64,000 nt of DNA from Edaphobacter sp. (GTDB lineage Bacteria; Acidobacteriota; Terriglobia; Terriglobales; Acidobacteriaceae), in assembly GCF_028283685.1 (NCBI RefSeq), contig NZ_JAPWKF010000001.1:682001-746000 (forward strand), read 5' to 3'. How positions within the stretch are numbered: the first letter of the stretch is position 1; each line of letters opens with the position of its first letter. The notes under the pieces are model-generated. The model did no database searches. It worked only from the letters and a program-made list of their open reading frames with translations, and was not told where the DNA came from. Made by a program: the position numbers and the translations under genes. Below are positions 51,335 to 60,936 of the stretch, in pieces.

Positions 51335-52573
51335 GGATTCTTCTGCTTAATCAATTCTTCTGGCCCGACTCAGCCGCAACCAGTCAGCTTCTGACCGATC
51401 TTGCGCGCGATCTAGTCAACCAGCAACACGAAGTTCACGTGATCTGCTCCGCATCCTGCTACGCTTCCGCCAGCGAGGAGAGCGCGCCAGCAGTCAGTCT
51501 TCACCGCGTGAAGGCGGCCCGCTTCGTTCGCGGCAGACTTGGACGCATCCTCTCCTACGCGTCGTTCTACATACGCGCCGCGCAGCTCAGCCTTTTCATT
51601 CCAAAACCCGACGTGGTTCTTACCCTGACCACTCCGCCTCTCCTCTCTCTCATCGGGAATGTTCTGCAAGGCCTGCGCGGATCCAAACACTGGATCTGGG
51701 AGATGGATCTTTATCCCGACGTTGCGGTCGACCTGGGCTATATGAAGGCACGCGGCGTTGCCGCTACTACCGTGGGAGCCCTCGCAGACTGGTCCCGTAG
51801 ACGGGCAAGCGGCGTTATCGCCCTGGGCGAATGCATGAAAGATCGCCTGACAAGTCGGGGTATCCCTGCCAGCCATATCGAGATCTGCAACAACTGGGCC
51901 GACAGCGCCAGTATTCTCGCCAGCCGTCCCCTTGAATCGACCGATCAACTGCAGATCCTCTACTCCGGCAAACCTTGGGCTCGCGCACGATCTGGATACG
52001 CTGACCGCCGCAATCAAAGTCCTCGACGGAAGCGGCCGCTTTCGTTTCCATTTCGTCGGTGGTGGAGGACGTCGCGACGAACTGGCTGCCTTCGTCCAGC
52101 GGGAAGGCATCACCTCCATCGAAATGCTGCCCTACGTCAAGCGCAACGAGCTAAGTTCCAGCCTGTCCTGGGGGGACATTGGCCTGGTGACGCAACGCGA
52201 TCAGTGCTGTGGATCGATCGTGCCAAGCAAGGTCTACGGATTGATGGCAGCTGGCAGACCAATCCTGTTTATCGGGCCGGCCGCGGCAACACCCGCATGC
52301 ATCATTCGACGCTTCAAATGCGGCTGGCACGTTGCGTGTGGCGATGTCGATAAGCTCACGCAGCTCCTGATGCACCTCTCGGATCACCGTGATGAAGTCC
52401 TTCAAGCGGGAATCCAGGGACGTCAGGCACTCCTTGAAAACTTCGATCTTCACCTCGGGACATCACGCATTGCATCACTGCTTCTCAGAGATCTAAGTTC
52501 TGGGCCAGCGACCGATCCCTCCTGGTGCGTCGAAAACACCAAAGGGGAACGTGCGCTCATCTCCAATTCATGA
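51331..52573 (+). pseudogene. WcaI-like glycosyltransferase, frameshifted
   Basis: A glycosyltransferase of about 413 residues split over two frames. The first, from the ATG at 51331, has LNQFFWPDSAATSQLLTDLA at the start and DLYPDVAVDLGYM near 130, up to LQILYSG near 212. The second continues NLGLAHDLDTLTAAI and carries VPSKVYGLMAAGRPILFIG. One surplus A in the AAA at 51970-51972 explains the break; without it the reading is LYSGNLGLAHD, as in family members. All other operon genes are intact, so an error in the sequence is a real alternative. Confidence 0.85.
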
Positions 52574-52595
52574 ATCTTCCTTGGGGAGTGTTGCC

Positions 52596-54089
52596 ATGTA
52601 TACCTTCTACGCACTCGGAACGGCTGCGTTCCTGCTGTGTTTCCTTCTGACGCCAATCTGCCGTGACGTCGCGATTCGCCTGAACCTGCTCGACCAACCC
52701 GACTCCAACAGAAAGCTGCACGCCACGCCAATCCCGCGACTAGGCGGATTCGCCATCGTCACCTCATACGCCGGCGCACTTTTTCTTGTCATTCGCTTCG
52801 CGCCTTCCGGCAGCCAGATTCACATCCAGCACTGGGATCTCTTCCGCGTGCTCCTGCCCTCCGCCGGCATCATCTTCCTAACCGGCTTGATCGACGATCT
52901 CCTCAACATTAAGCCCTGGCAGAAGCTTCTTGGCCAGATCGCAGGAGCCTCCGCCGCCATCGGACTGGGCATGCACTATGCGCCAGGCATCATCACCATC
53001 GCGACGAAGCAGAATTCACTGCCCTTATGGATCGGCGTCCCCCTCACCCTGGTGTGGCTGATCGTATGCACCAATGCAGTCAACCTCATCGATGGGCTCG
53101 ATGGACTGGCCGCAGGTGTCGGCCTGTTTGCAACCGTAACAACGCTGCTGGCGGGTCTCTTCACAGGAAACTCCGGCCTGGTTCTGGCAACCATGCCGCT
53201 CGCCGGAGCCCTGCTTGCCTTCCTCTGCTACAACTTCGCTCCTGCATCCATCTATCTTGGAGACTGCGGCAGCCTGACCATCGGTTTTATGCTTGGCGCC
53301 CTCTCACTGGTATGGAGTCATCACAACAGTCGAAGCTACAGCCTTGCTGCCCCGCTCATGGTACTGGCGCTCCCACTGCTCGATGCATCCCTGGCGATCG
53401 TTCGCCGCTACCTGCGCAACGCACCCATCTTTGCAGGCGATCGCGGGCACATCCATCACATGGTGATGGCGCGTGGCTTCGAAACAAAACATGCCGCTCT
53501 CATCCTCTATGCAGCCTGCGGTCTCGCCGCATCGCTAGCCGTTCTGCAAAGCGTTGCCGGCAGCTACCTGCACATCGTTATCCTTGTCGTCTTCCTGCTT
53601 CTCATAGGAGCCGGACTGCAATACCTTCGTTACGCAGAGTTCGGGGCCGCTGGCCGAGCCATCTTCCGTAGTAACCTCATGCGCTGTATGCGGGAAGAGA
53701 TCTACCTCAACGATCTGGAGCGGGAGCTTGCCTCCTTGCAATCAGCCGAGGAGTGCTGGCCGACTATCGTTCGCGTCTGCGAAGCTCTCGACTTCACCTC
53801 TATTGAGATGTACTTCCACGAAGCGTACTTCTACTCCACGGACCTCGAAGAGACGGAACCCTGCGACTGGGCGCTCACCATCCCCCTCGGTGAACGCGGA
53901 TACATGAAGCTTCGCCGCCCCAACCTTCTGACTCCGCCCGCCATCGCAATGCCCGTCATCGAACTGGTGCAGCGATACCTCAGTAAACGGGAGCGGGAAC
54001 TCATCCCGGCCAGCTCGTTGATCCAGACTTCTTCGTTGATCCGGACCTCGCCGCGGCAGGCCGAAGCCATACGCCTGGTAAATATATAA
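52596..54089 (+). CDS. WecA/MraY-type phosphoglycosyl transferase with C-terminal extension
   Basis: A 497-residue membrane enzyme expected to move a sugar phosphate (GlcNAc-1-P or similar) from UDP-sugar to undecaprenyl phosphate, starting the repeat unit. Motifs: LTGLIDDLLNIKPW near 88, NAVNLIDGLDGLAAG near 150, YLGDCGSLTIGF near 210, DRGHIHHM near 283. The eleven-helix core ends near 350. The last 150 residues are soluble (MREEIYLNDLERELASLQ... EMYFHEAYF) and are not part of the usual enzyme. The ATG at 52596 lies 22 bases after the frameshifted transferase, and an in-frame start at 52551 is rejected. Confidence 0.88.
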   Translation: MYTFYALGTAAFLLCFLLTPICRDVAIRLNLLDQPDSNRKLHATPIPRLGGFAIVTSYAGALFLVIRFAPSGSQIHIQHWDLFRVLLPSAGIIFLTGLIDDLLNIKPWQKLLGQIAGASAAIGLGMHYAPGIITIATKQNSLPLWIGVPLTLVWLIVCTNAVNLIDGLDGLAAGVGLFATVTTLLAGLFTGNSGLVLATMPLAGALLAFLCYNFAPASIYLGDCGSLTIGFMLGALSLVWSHHNSRSYSLAAPLMVLALPLLDASLAIVRRYLRNAPIFAGDRGHIHHMVMARGFETKHAALILYAACGLAASLAVLQSVAGSYLHIVILVVFLLLIGAGLQYLRYAEFGAAGRAIFRSNLMRCMREEIYLNDLERELASLQSAEECWPTIVRVCEALDFTSIEMYFHEAYFYSTDLEETEPCDWALTIPLGERGYMKLRRPNLLTPPAIAMPVIELVQRYLSKRERELIPASSLIQTSSLIRTSPRQAEAIRLVNI

Positions 54090-54112
54090 GGAGAGCGCCC
54101 CGCTTTATTGAC

Positions 54113-55879
54113 TTACTGAGGCGTGGATGAAGCCGAAGTAGGTGCCGTCTTGCCCGCCTCCGCATAGATGGAGACGATGGTAGCGTTATTCGCCTGCCAA
54201 TAGCCCACATGACCCATCAGGATATCGCCCGCTCTCACCGCTGCCACCAGCGCCGCGGTATTGTTCGCGAGCGCCGACGCGTCGGCGTCATTCACCAGGA
54301 TCGCGCTGAATGCACTCCGATAGTAGTTGCGGATCTCCGGATTCGTCCCCGTAGCTCCATGAAAGATGTAGCTGAGGAATGGAGCCGTGTAGGCATAGTA
54401 CTTCGGCGTCGACTCCTCCGGAATCAGGAGCGAATCAGGAAAGCGCGCCGCTACCTGTTGAAAGATCTCCGCATCCAGCACTGCGCCATCGGGCTCCACG
54501 GTCGAATCGAGGTAGAACAAGGTAGCTCCCCAGCGATCGTGCGCGAACTGAATCTTTCTGACGATCTCATCTTTCACCGAAGCGACAGGAAGGCTGATCT
54601 GTTGCGCCGTGCCGTTGGGGTTCAGGCTGAAGTGCTGTGGCCGTATGCAGACCCCCACGCGGAGACCTGCGTTGGTCATCGTCTTGAAGTAGGCGTCATC
54701 GAGCTTCATCCCGTAGAACGGAGAGTTCCGGTCGCTGATGATGCTCTCCATCTCCGGAGCAATCTGCGAGATGTTATCCGGCGCACAGACGTAGCTCGTC
54801 TCCTGCGGATACTGCTCCCCTTCGATGTCCCAGGTAATCGCGCCCTGCGCACCCAGCCGCTGCATATTCTCCACGTTGCTCTTCGCCTGCTGCAGCATGC
54901 GCGCCTGGAAGAGCACGAGACCCTCAGCCGTAGTCGTGTCGAAGTTCTCAGCATTCGAGTTGTTGAAATATCGCCGCGGATTGTTCGGGTATCCTCCAGG
55001 CTGCGTGACATCCCCTCCTGACGGGGAGCTGGCAAGGTACACCGTGCCGATTGGCCGGCGATCGCTCCAGTGAAGCTGCGCTGGCCATGTACTTGCCCAG
55101 TTTTCGTAGGCGTCAGAAGCCAGGAGCGACGTCGCCGTCCCTGCAGGAGCAAACCGAAGCGACACGGTGAAGCTGTCTGTCTGCCCCGGCTGTATCGGAC
55201 GGTCGTTATGCGGTTGAAACGTCGCCAGCCCATCCGGTGCCGTGGTGCTGATCATTGTCGTGTAAGCCGTCCCGCTCCCCGTCGGAAGAAACCCGCTGTA
55301 CAAGGGACGCTGCGCATCGGGGACAACAACCGCAACCTCGCCCGCGCCGAAGTCCGCCACCGTGACGCTCGGGGACGTCGTATTGAAGGCCAGCTGCGGA
55401 TAGCTGGCGTCGACAAACCCCGATGGGAGCTGGGGAAAGTGCAGCACCAACGGATAGATCGATGCGCCGCAGACAATGACCCCCGAATTCGGCAGATTCG
55501 ACTCAGTCACCTGAAGATCCAGCACGTTCCCTCGCTGAACATAGTGAACTGCAATCGCACCCCACACAAACTGGTACGTCCAGGTATGCATCGCGCTGTC
55601 CCAGGATCTTCCCTTGTTGTTCTCGCCCCATCCATAATCAGGGCTTGAGAGCACAACACCTTTCATATCCGTCACCTTCATATGCCAGATATGAAAGGCA
55701 TCGCTCGGAGAGGCCGCCAGATCTTCCAACACGGCTCCTGCGTAGGACAACGTTTGTATCCCCGCCGCTCCGTACGTCACGCTCAGCTGAGCATTCGATT
55801 GCAGGCCGCATATGAGCATCCACGCGACAAAGGCGGCAGTAACGATCGCAACCGTTCTGAATTTGATGGAATAGCTCAT
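54113..55879 (-). CDS. Large secreted protein of unknown function, glycoside-hydrolase-like
   Basis: A 588-residue exported protein; the signal peptide runs to about SNAQ (residues 1-31). The first half (about 32-260) looks like a beta-rich sugar-binding or galactose-mutarotase-like domain. The second half (about 270-570) resembles a TIM barrel: ITWDIEGEQYPQE near 350, KTMTNAGLRVGVCIRPQHF near 405 and GATLFYLDSTVEPDG near 455, which place Asp/Glu residues at strand ends as glycosidases do. I do not recognise a named family. It sits at the 3-prime end of the exopolysaccharide operon in opposite orientation, so degradation or trimming of the polymer is a reasonable guess. Confidence 0.65.
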   Translation of the reverse strand: MSYSIKFRTVAIVTAAFVAWMLICGLQSNAQLSVTYGAAGIQTLSYAGAVLEDLAASPSDAFHIWHMKVTDMKGVVLSSPDYGWGENNKGRSWDSAMHTWTYQFVWGAIAVHYVQRGNVLDLQVTESNLPNSGVIVCGASIYPLVLHFPQLPSGFVDASYPQLAFNTTSPSVTVADFGAGEVAVVVPDAQRPLYSGFLPTGSGTAYTTMISTTAPDGLATFQPHNDRPIQPGQTDSFTVSLRFAPAGTATSLLASDAYENWASTWPAQLHWSDRRPIGTVYLASSPSGGDVTQPGGYPNNPRRYFNNSNAENFDTTTAEGLVLFQARMLQQAKSNVENMQRLGAQGAITWDIEGEQYPQETSYVCAPDNISQIAPEMESIISDRNSPFYGMKLDDAYFKTMTNAGLRVGVCIRPQHFSLNPNGTAQQISLPVASVKDEIVRKIQFAHDRWGATLFYLDSTVEPDGAVLDAEIFQQVAARFPDSLLIPEESTPKYYAYTAPFLSYIFHGATGTNPEIRNYYRSAFSAILVNDADASALANNTAALVAAVRAGDILMGHVGYWQANNATIVSIYAEAGKTAPTSASSTPQ

Positions 55880-56099
55880 GAATCTCCTAACGAATGCCGA
55901 GACGCAAACCCATCAGGTTACCCACAGGCCCGCAAACGCCAGCGCATTGCAGTCAATTCGGCACAACCATATCAGACTGCACGTCAAGGCGTCTGCCGTG
56001 TCGCCGACAGGCAACATTCCGACTCTTTCCCCCACATAAGCGCTTTCCACTAAGTGCCTCCGCTTGTAGACTTTTAGCTCAATCGACGCTGACACGGGC

Positions 56100-56675
56100 A
56101 TGCTCGCAGAACTCTATCGAAAAGCTCTCTTCCGCATCCGTTGGCATGACCTGCTGCTGCTACGCAGCGCCTTTCGCCGGCTCTACTGGCGCGCCCTGGG
56201 AATGAAGATCGGCAGAGAGACACGGCTCGGAAGAGTGCACGTCACCTGGCCTCATCGCATCTCTATCGGCAATCGATGCAATCTCGAGCACGATGTCTAT
56301 CTCAAGGTCGCTGGCGGCTACAGCGATCAGCTCGCCATCATTATTCACGAAGGCTGCTTCATCGGCTGGGGTTGCGAATTCAACATCCTCAGTCGCATTG
56401 AGATCGGCTCCTCCACGCTTATCGCAAGCGGAGCGAAGTTCATCGATCACGACCACGGCACCGCCCTCGGTTCCACCATGAAGGAGCAACCCGAAAACGG
56501 AGCTCCGATCGTTATCGGATCGGACGTCTGGATCGGAGCCAACTGCATCGTTCTGAAAGGTATCTCCATCGGCTCAGGAGCTATCGTCGCCGCCGGTTCG
56601 GTCGTAACCAAAGACGTTCCCCCGCTGGCCATCGTCGCTGGAGTGCCCGCCCGCGTACTGCGCTACCGTACATAG
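56100..56675 (+). CDS. Hexapeptide-repeat O-acetyltransferase
   Basis: A 191-residue left-handed beta-helix acyltransferase. Hexad repeats run from about 40 to 175 with [15 protein letters not shown] and [30 protein letters not shown]; the His in FIDHDHGT near 120 fits the catalytic position. It is divergent from the secreted protein and convergent with the glycosyltransferase at 56696. It belongs to the polysaccharide region but lies outside the coupled operon. Confidence 0.87.
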   Translation: MLAELYRKALFRIRWHDLLLLRSAFRRLYWRALGMKIGRETRLGRVHVTWPHRISIGNRCNLEHDVYLKVAGGYSDQLAIIIHEGCFIGWGCEFNILSRIEIGSSTLIASGAKFIDHDHGTALGSTMKEQPENGAPIVIGSDVWIGANCIVLKGISIGSGAIVAAGSVVTKDVPPLAIVAGVPARVLRYRT

Positions 56676-56695
56676 CCCTGCAGCATCGAATCTTC

Positions 56696-57823
56696 TTACA
56701 GAAGTGAACGCAGATGGGCTGCCAGTGATTCTGCAGATCGCTCCCAGCGATACTGCTGTGCCCTCTGCATTCCCCTCTGCGTCATATCCTCGCGCGCCGC
56801 CGTATCCTCCAGCAGCCCGCAGATCGCGTCAATATGTTCATCGGGCCGATCGGGCGAGAGCAGGAGAGCGGCAGAGCCAGCCACTTCAGGTATGCCGCTC
56901 GTATTGCTGCTTACCACCGGCGTCCCGCTCGCCATCGCTTCGATCACCGGCATACCAAACCCGTCGTATCGCGTCGGAAACCAAACCAGCTCCGCAGCGC
57001 GGTAGAGCGCCACAAGCTCCTCTTCCTCCTGGAATCCTCCAAGCACACAAGAGGCGCCGAGCGCATCAGCCCGCTCCTGATACACCGGGTCGGTCCAGTT
57101 GATAACCACAAGAATCAGCTCAGCGTTCCGCTCGTGAATACGTGGCCATGCATCGAGAATCAGCTCCGCATTTTTGCGGTGCTGCAGCCCTCCGGGCGCC
57201 AGAATAAATGGTCTGCCCTCAATCCCGAGCTGCTTGAGCACCTGAAGCCCCTTCTCCGTCGCCGGCTGGAAGAAGCTCTCCGAAGCAGCGTTCGGCACCA
57301 CGCGCAGCCGCGAGGCGATCGTCGGGAAGTAGTGGGCCGTACGCTCCGCCGCAAACTCCGAGATCATATGAAACATGTCTGCCTCGCGATCGAGGCGATC
57401 GAACAGCAGCTTCCACTTCAGTCGATGGCGCAACAGCCATGGAGACAACTTGTGTACGCCAGGTTCAAAGTGCTGGGCGTCATGGCATGAGACCGCCAAC
57501 CGCGCCTTGCGTACCGGCACATATGACTCCGCCGTGCAATGAACGACCTCCACATCTGGCCAATAGTCCTCAGCCTTCGGCCGATTCGTCAAAAACCAGA
57601 TCGCCTGCTGTCGTGAAGTCTCATGCTGCATGAAGCGGTACTCAAATCCCGTCCAGGGCTTCCCGACCTTGGCAATGACACGGTCATAATCCCCGCGATC
57701 CACCAGGATCCTGGCCTGCACATCTGGCAGACGCGCCATATTCTGCGTCAACTCGCGCGCAACGCGGCCCACGCCGGTCGAGCGGTAGATATTCCGGAGA
57801 TGAACGTAAGATAGAAGGTCCAT
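56696..57823 (-). CDS. Family-4 glycosyltransferase
   Basis: A 375-residue GT-B transferase. The N-terminal half has STGVGRVARELTQNM near 15 and VSCHDAQHFEPG near 110. The donor half has FILAPGGLQHRKNAELILDAW near 205 and the E-x7-E region TRYDGFGMPVIEAMASGTPVVSS near 285. It is transcribed against the acetyltransferase and marks the right end of the polysaccharide region. Confidence 0.87.
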   Translation of the reverse strand: MDLLSYVHLRNIYRSTGVGRVARELTQNMARLPDVQARILVDRGDYDRVIAKVGKPWTGFEYRFMQHETSRQQAIWFLTNRPKAEDYWPDVEVVHCTAESYVPVRKARLAVSCHDAQHFEPGVHKLSPWLLRHRLKWKLLFDRLDREADMFHMISEFAAERTAHYFPTIASRLRVVPNAASESFFQPATEKGLQVLKQLGIEGRPFILAPGGLQHRKNAELILDAWPRIHERNAELILVVINWTDPVYQERADALGASCVLGGFQEEEELVALYRAAELVWFPTRYDGFGMPVIEAMASGTPVVSSNTSGIPEVAGSAALLLSPDRPDEHIDAICGLLEDTAAREDMTQRGMQRAQQYRWERSAESLAAHLRSLL

Positions 57824-58080
57824 AGGAGAACCAAAGAATCCATGGAATCGGGCCCGGTACTAACGAAGGTCTACCAGCCGCCAACCGCGGCTTCATTCCG
57901 GAAATCGTTCTTCCCTTCAGGCCGAGCTCACGCAGGAAAAAGAATCTGTAAAGCTTTAGGCATCCGTGTCCATGGAAAGAGTAATTCCTTTTTGGCCTCC
58001 TGAGACGGAGGATTCCATCGTTCGCCGAAAAGGTTGTCGTTCCGGAAGGTCTCATCACACTCCGAGTGACGAGACGCTTT

Positions 58081-58950
58081 CTATGAGTGAGAGGCTGGAG
58101 GCGTTCTGAGCGCGGATTCAACGGCTTCCGCGAGCGAAGTCGTCGGCCGTCCCAGCAAGCGGCTCAGCGTGCGAGAGCTATCATCCAGTGCACCCTGCGC
58201 CGCACATGCCTCCGCGTCTGCTACGACAGCAGCCAGCGCATCTGGCAGGAAACTGCTCAGGACTTTCTTGTATTCCATCTCAGAGAGATTGTTGTACCCA
58301 GTTACCTTGCCGGTCTGCCTGCTTACCTCTGCCGCCAGTTCGGCGCGGGTATAAGGTTGATCGCCGCCCAGCTCTAGAACCGTGTTTTCATGATTCTCCC
58401 TGGTCAATACCCTGGCGGCTGCTATTGCGTAGTCGGAACGCGAAGCGGCAGCGAACCTTCCGTCGCCAGACGCACCAATGAAGGCACCATTCTGCACGGC
58501 TTGCGTGATGGCTGCGGTCTGATTCTCGTAGTACCAACCATTGCGCAGAAGAGAGTAAGCTAACCCGCTCGAAAGAAGGTACCGCTCGGTCGCCAGATGC
58601 TCCGCCGCCAGCAACACTGGAGAGGTGTCGCAGTGCAGAATGCTCGTGTACGCGACGAAACTGACGCCAGCGGCTTTCGCCGCATCAATGACATCTTTGT
58701 GCTGCTCTTCGCGTTTGCCCAGATCGTTTCCTGAAATCAGCAGGAGCCTGGAGGCTCCGTCGAAGGCGGTTGGGAGTGTCTCCGGCCGCGCGTAATCCGC
58801 TTCCCTCACCTGAAGACCCCGATCTGCGAAGCCCTTTGCCTTTTCAGGCGTACGAACAGCGGCAATGATGTTTTCCGCATCTGTCGTTTTCAGCAACTCC
58901 TCGATGACAAGACGGCCTAGCTGTCCTGTTGCTCCCGTGACAACGATCAT
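58081..58950 (-). CDS. qorB: NmrA-like quinone oxidoreductase, QorB type
   Basis: A 289-residue atypical SDR. The NADP loop is TGATGQLGRLVIEELL at residues 5-20; AAVRTPEKAKGFADRG and YTSILHCDTSPVLLAAEHLATERYL are typical of QorB (YtfG), an NADPH-dependent quinone reductase. The divergent gene at 59045 encodes an HxlR regulator, the same pairing as ytfG-ytfH in E. coli. Expression is probably induced by quinone or electrophile stress. Confidence 0.88.
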   Translation of the reverse strand: MIVVTGATGQLGRLVIEELLKTTDAENIIAAVRTPEKAKGFADRGLQVREADYARPETLPTAFDGASRLLLISGNDLGKREEQHKDVIDAAKAAGVSFVAYTSILHCDTSPVLLAAEHLATERYLLSSGLAYSLLRNGWYYENQTAAITQAVQNGAFIGASGDGRFAAASRSDYAIAAARVLTRENHENTVLELGGDQPYTRAELAAEVSRQTGKVTGYNNLSEMEYKKVLSSFLPDALAAVVADAEACAAQGALDDSSRTLSRLLGRPTTSLAEAVESALRTPPASHS

Positions 58951-59001
58951 GTGTTCCTCCCGTTAGCCTCTCTGGCCTACTGGAAGAAGAGTACTGCGAT
59001 C

Positions 59002-59038
59002 AGCTTACCGTTTGTAAGTACGTACCTTGAGGTAAGCT
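59002..59038. promoter_or_regulatory. Inverted-repeat operator between qorB and the HxlR gene
   Basis: Perfect 8-bp arms agcttacc and ggtaagct (59002-59009 with 59031-59038) enclose a second palindrome gtacgtac (59018-59025). They lie just upstream of the HxlR start codon at 59045 and within 60 bases of the qorB start. The nested symmetry is what a dimeric winged-helix repressor would bind. Which genes it controls is inferred from position. Confidence 0.65.
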
Positions 59039-59044
59039 CGTCTC

Positions 59045-59443
59045 ATGCCCTGGCCAAAGTCCACAAAAACTGCTCGTGTTCCGAAAGCGAATCTCCACTC
59101 TGCAGATTGTCCGACTCGCATCATTCTCGACGATGTGATGTCGCGATGGGGTTCCCTCGTGCTCGTGCTCCTCTTGGAGCGCAGCTACCGTTTTAGTGAA
59201 CTGGCCTACCTTATCGGTGGCGTGAGCGAAAAGATGCTGTCGCAAACATTGCGCAGACTCGAGATGGACGGCTTTGTGCGCAGGAAGGTGCATGCCACCA
59301 AGCCTCCAAAAGTTGAGTACAGCTTGTCGCCACTCGGCTGCGAACTCGGCAAACATGTGCAGTCACTGCTGAACTTCGTGCACAAGAATGCCGGTCGAGT
59401 GCTCAAAAACCGTGACAACGCACAAGAGCGTGAGGCTGGCTAG
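59045..59443 (+). CDS. HxlR-family transcriptional regulator
   Basis: A 132-residue winged-helix protein of the HxlR/YtfH type. The start CPTRIILDDVMSRWGSLVLVLLL with Cys22 and the recognition helix region SEKMLSQTLRRLEMDGFVRR match the family; Cys22 could sense quinones or oxidants, as in YodB/QorR. Divergent from qorB with the operator in between, so it most likely represses both genes. Confidence 0.9.
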   Translation: MPWPKSTKTARVPKANLHSADCPTRIILDDVMSRWGSLVLVLLLERSYRFSELAYLIGGVSEKMLSQTLRRLEMDGFVRRKVHATKPPKVEYSLSPLGCELGKHVQSLLNFVHKNAGRVLKNRDNAQEREAG

Positions 59444-59622
59444 TCACTCTTCCTGCACACCTTCCTCAAACAGAGCTCAAACGAAAGCGCCCATCAAGCT
59501 GCGTTACAGGACTCCTCACTGGCACAAAACATCGGGCAGTCCAGCACCAAACAAGCGAGAAAGCCTGGAGTCTGGCCCTGAAGCACAATGGCGCTTCAAG
59601 GAGGTAGAGGTATTTATCGAAC

Positions 59623-60936
59623 TCAGTTTGTTCCTGGAGTTAGTTCGCTTACGCTAGTCGCATTGCTCTTCCGTACTTTTAATCCGGAAAACGGGACAGC
59701 GCTCGCCTTCGCGCGGCCTGATTCACTCCACTTTACGAACGAATTTGAGAGTGCCTCTTCCGCAGCCAGCAGCATGGCTCCTCTAGCCCAATCCTTCTCC
59801 TCCATTTTTGACATACGTATCTGCACCTGCTTTACTGACTGGACCATTGCGCTCTCTCGGACAACACGTTCGATTTCGGGGTGAATTAGTTCACCTACAG
59901 CCGAAGCAATACCTCCACCGATCACGATTAGTTCTGGATTTAGTAAATTAACCAATCCAACAGTTGCACGTCCCACATATGCGCCCATCTCCGAAAGCAG
60001 GCGAGTTGCAAAACGATCTCCCTCACGCATGGCCTGCGCCAAAAGCTCTAGAGTAATATTCTGAGGATTCCCGTGAGAAAGCTTCGTCAGCGTATTGCTT
60101 AGCCCCATAGAAAGGCCATGCCGTGCCTTACGAAGCAAAGACGAAGCGGAAACCATTGTTTCCAAACAGCCACGATTCCCGCATGAACACAAGGGTCCTT
60201 TCTCCGCAACGGAAATATGGCCGAACTCCCCGGCGAATCCGCCAACGCCTTCATACAAACTGCCATTCAGGAAAAGTGCTGCTCCTGTCCCCGCGCCAAT
60301 ACTGATAAAAATAAAGTGCTTTGCTGCGTGAGCGCCTCCAAACCAGACCTCCGCAAGAGCGCTTGTTCGTGATGTGTCTTCTAACACAACCAGAGTTTGA
60401 TAGCGTTCTTCCAGAATCTTCTTTACGGGCACATTTACCCATCGGGGTAGTTTAGGCCAATACAGCGTGGTCCCGATCGACCGATCCAGCACGCCGGAAA
60501 TACCGATCCCGATGCCGTTGATATCTGAGGGGATAAGCCCATGACTCTCTGCCATTCCGTTAATCAATTTGATAACGTGGTTCATGGCAACGTCCGGCCC
60601 TTCCGCCGCATGGCTCAAATCTTTTATGTACGCGATAGTGTTGCCCTGAAAATCCGTCAATGCGATGCGAACATTAACGGTCCCCAGATGCACGCCGACC
60701 AGACGGCCAAAACCCGGGCGCAGTGAAAGAAGCGTGGGCCGTCGCCCACCAGTCGACTCCCCGACACCTGCCTCAGTGATGAACTCCCCTTGCAATAACT
60801 CATCACAAACCTTTGAGATGAGGAACGGGCTATCCCCTGTTCTGGCGACTACATCAGCCCTAGATATAGAGCCAGAAGATCGAATCAACTGAAGAATCTG
60901 AAGTGTGTGTTGCTGAGAGAGGCGAAGTCTTGACAT
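59623..60936 (-). CDS. ROK-family (NagC/XylR-type) sugar-responsive regulator
   Basis: A 437-residue protein: an N-terminal helix-turn-helix (about 10-65, SISRADVVARTGDSPFLISKVC) and a ROK sugar-kinase-like domain. The zinc motif GHISVAEKGPLCSCGNRGCLE near 255-275 and GGGIAS near 350 are clear. The phosphate-binding loop GVHLGTVNVRIAL keeps only part of the kinase consensus, in line with regulator rather than kinase. The start at 60936 is chosen over a TTG at 60960. It likely controls the sugar-acid genes upstream, 61450-63601. Confidence 0.86.
   Translation of the reverse strand: MSRLRLSQQHTLQILQLIRSSGSISRADVVARTGDSPFLISKVCDELLQGEFITEAGVGESTGGRRPTLLSLRPGFGRLVGVHLGTVNVRIALTDFQGNTIAYIKDLSHAAEGPDVAMNHVIKLINGMAESHGLIPSDINGIGIGISGVLDRSIGTTLYWPKLPRWVNVPVKKILEERYQTLVVLEDTSRTSALAEVWFGGAHAAKHFIFISIGAGTGAALFLNGSLYEGVGGFAGEFGHISVAEKGPLCSCGNRGCLETMVSASSLLRKARHGLSMGLSNTLTKLSHGNPQNITLELLAQAMREGDRFATRLLSEMGAYVGRATVGLVNLLNPELIVIGGGIASAVGELIHPEIERVVRESAMVQSVKQVQIRMSKMEEKDWARGAMLLAAEEALSNSFVKWSESGRAKASAVPFSGLKVRKSNATSVSELTPGTN

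Noticed and set aside
57684..58121. Minus-strand 145-codon frame between the glycosyltransferase and qorB
   Set aside because: It overlaps the start of the transferase and the end of qorB, has no family resemblance and is Arg/Ser/Pro-rich.
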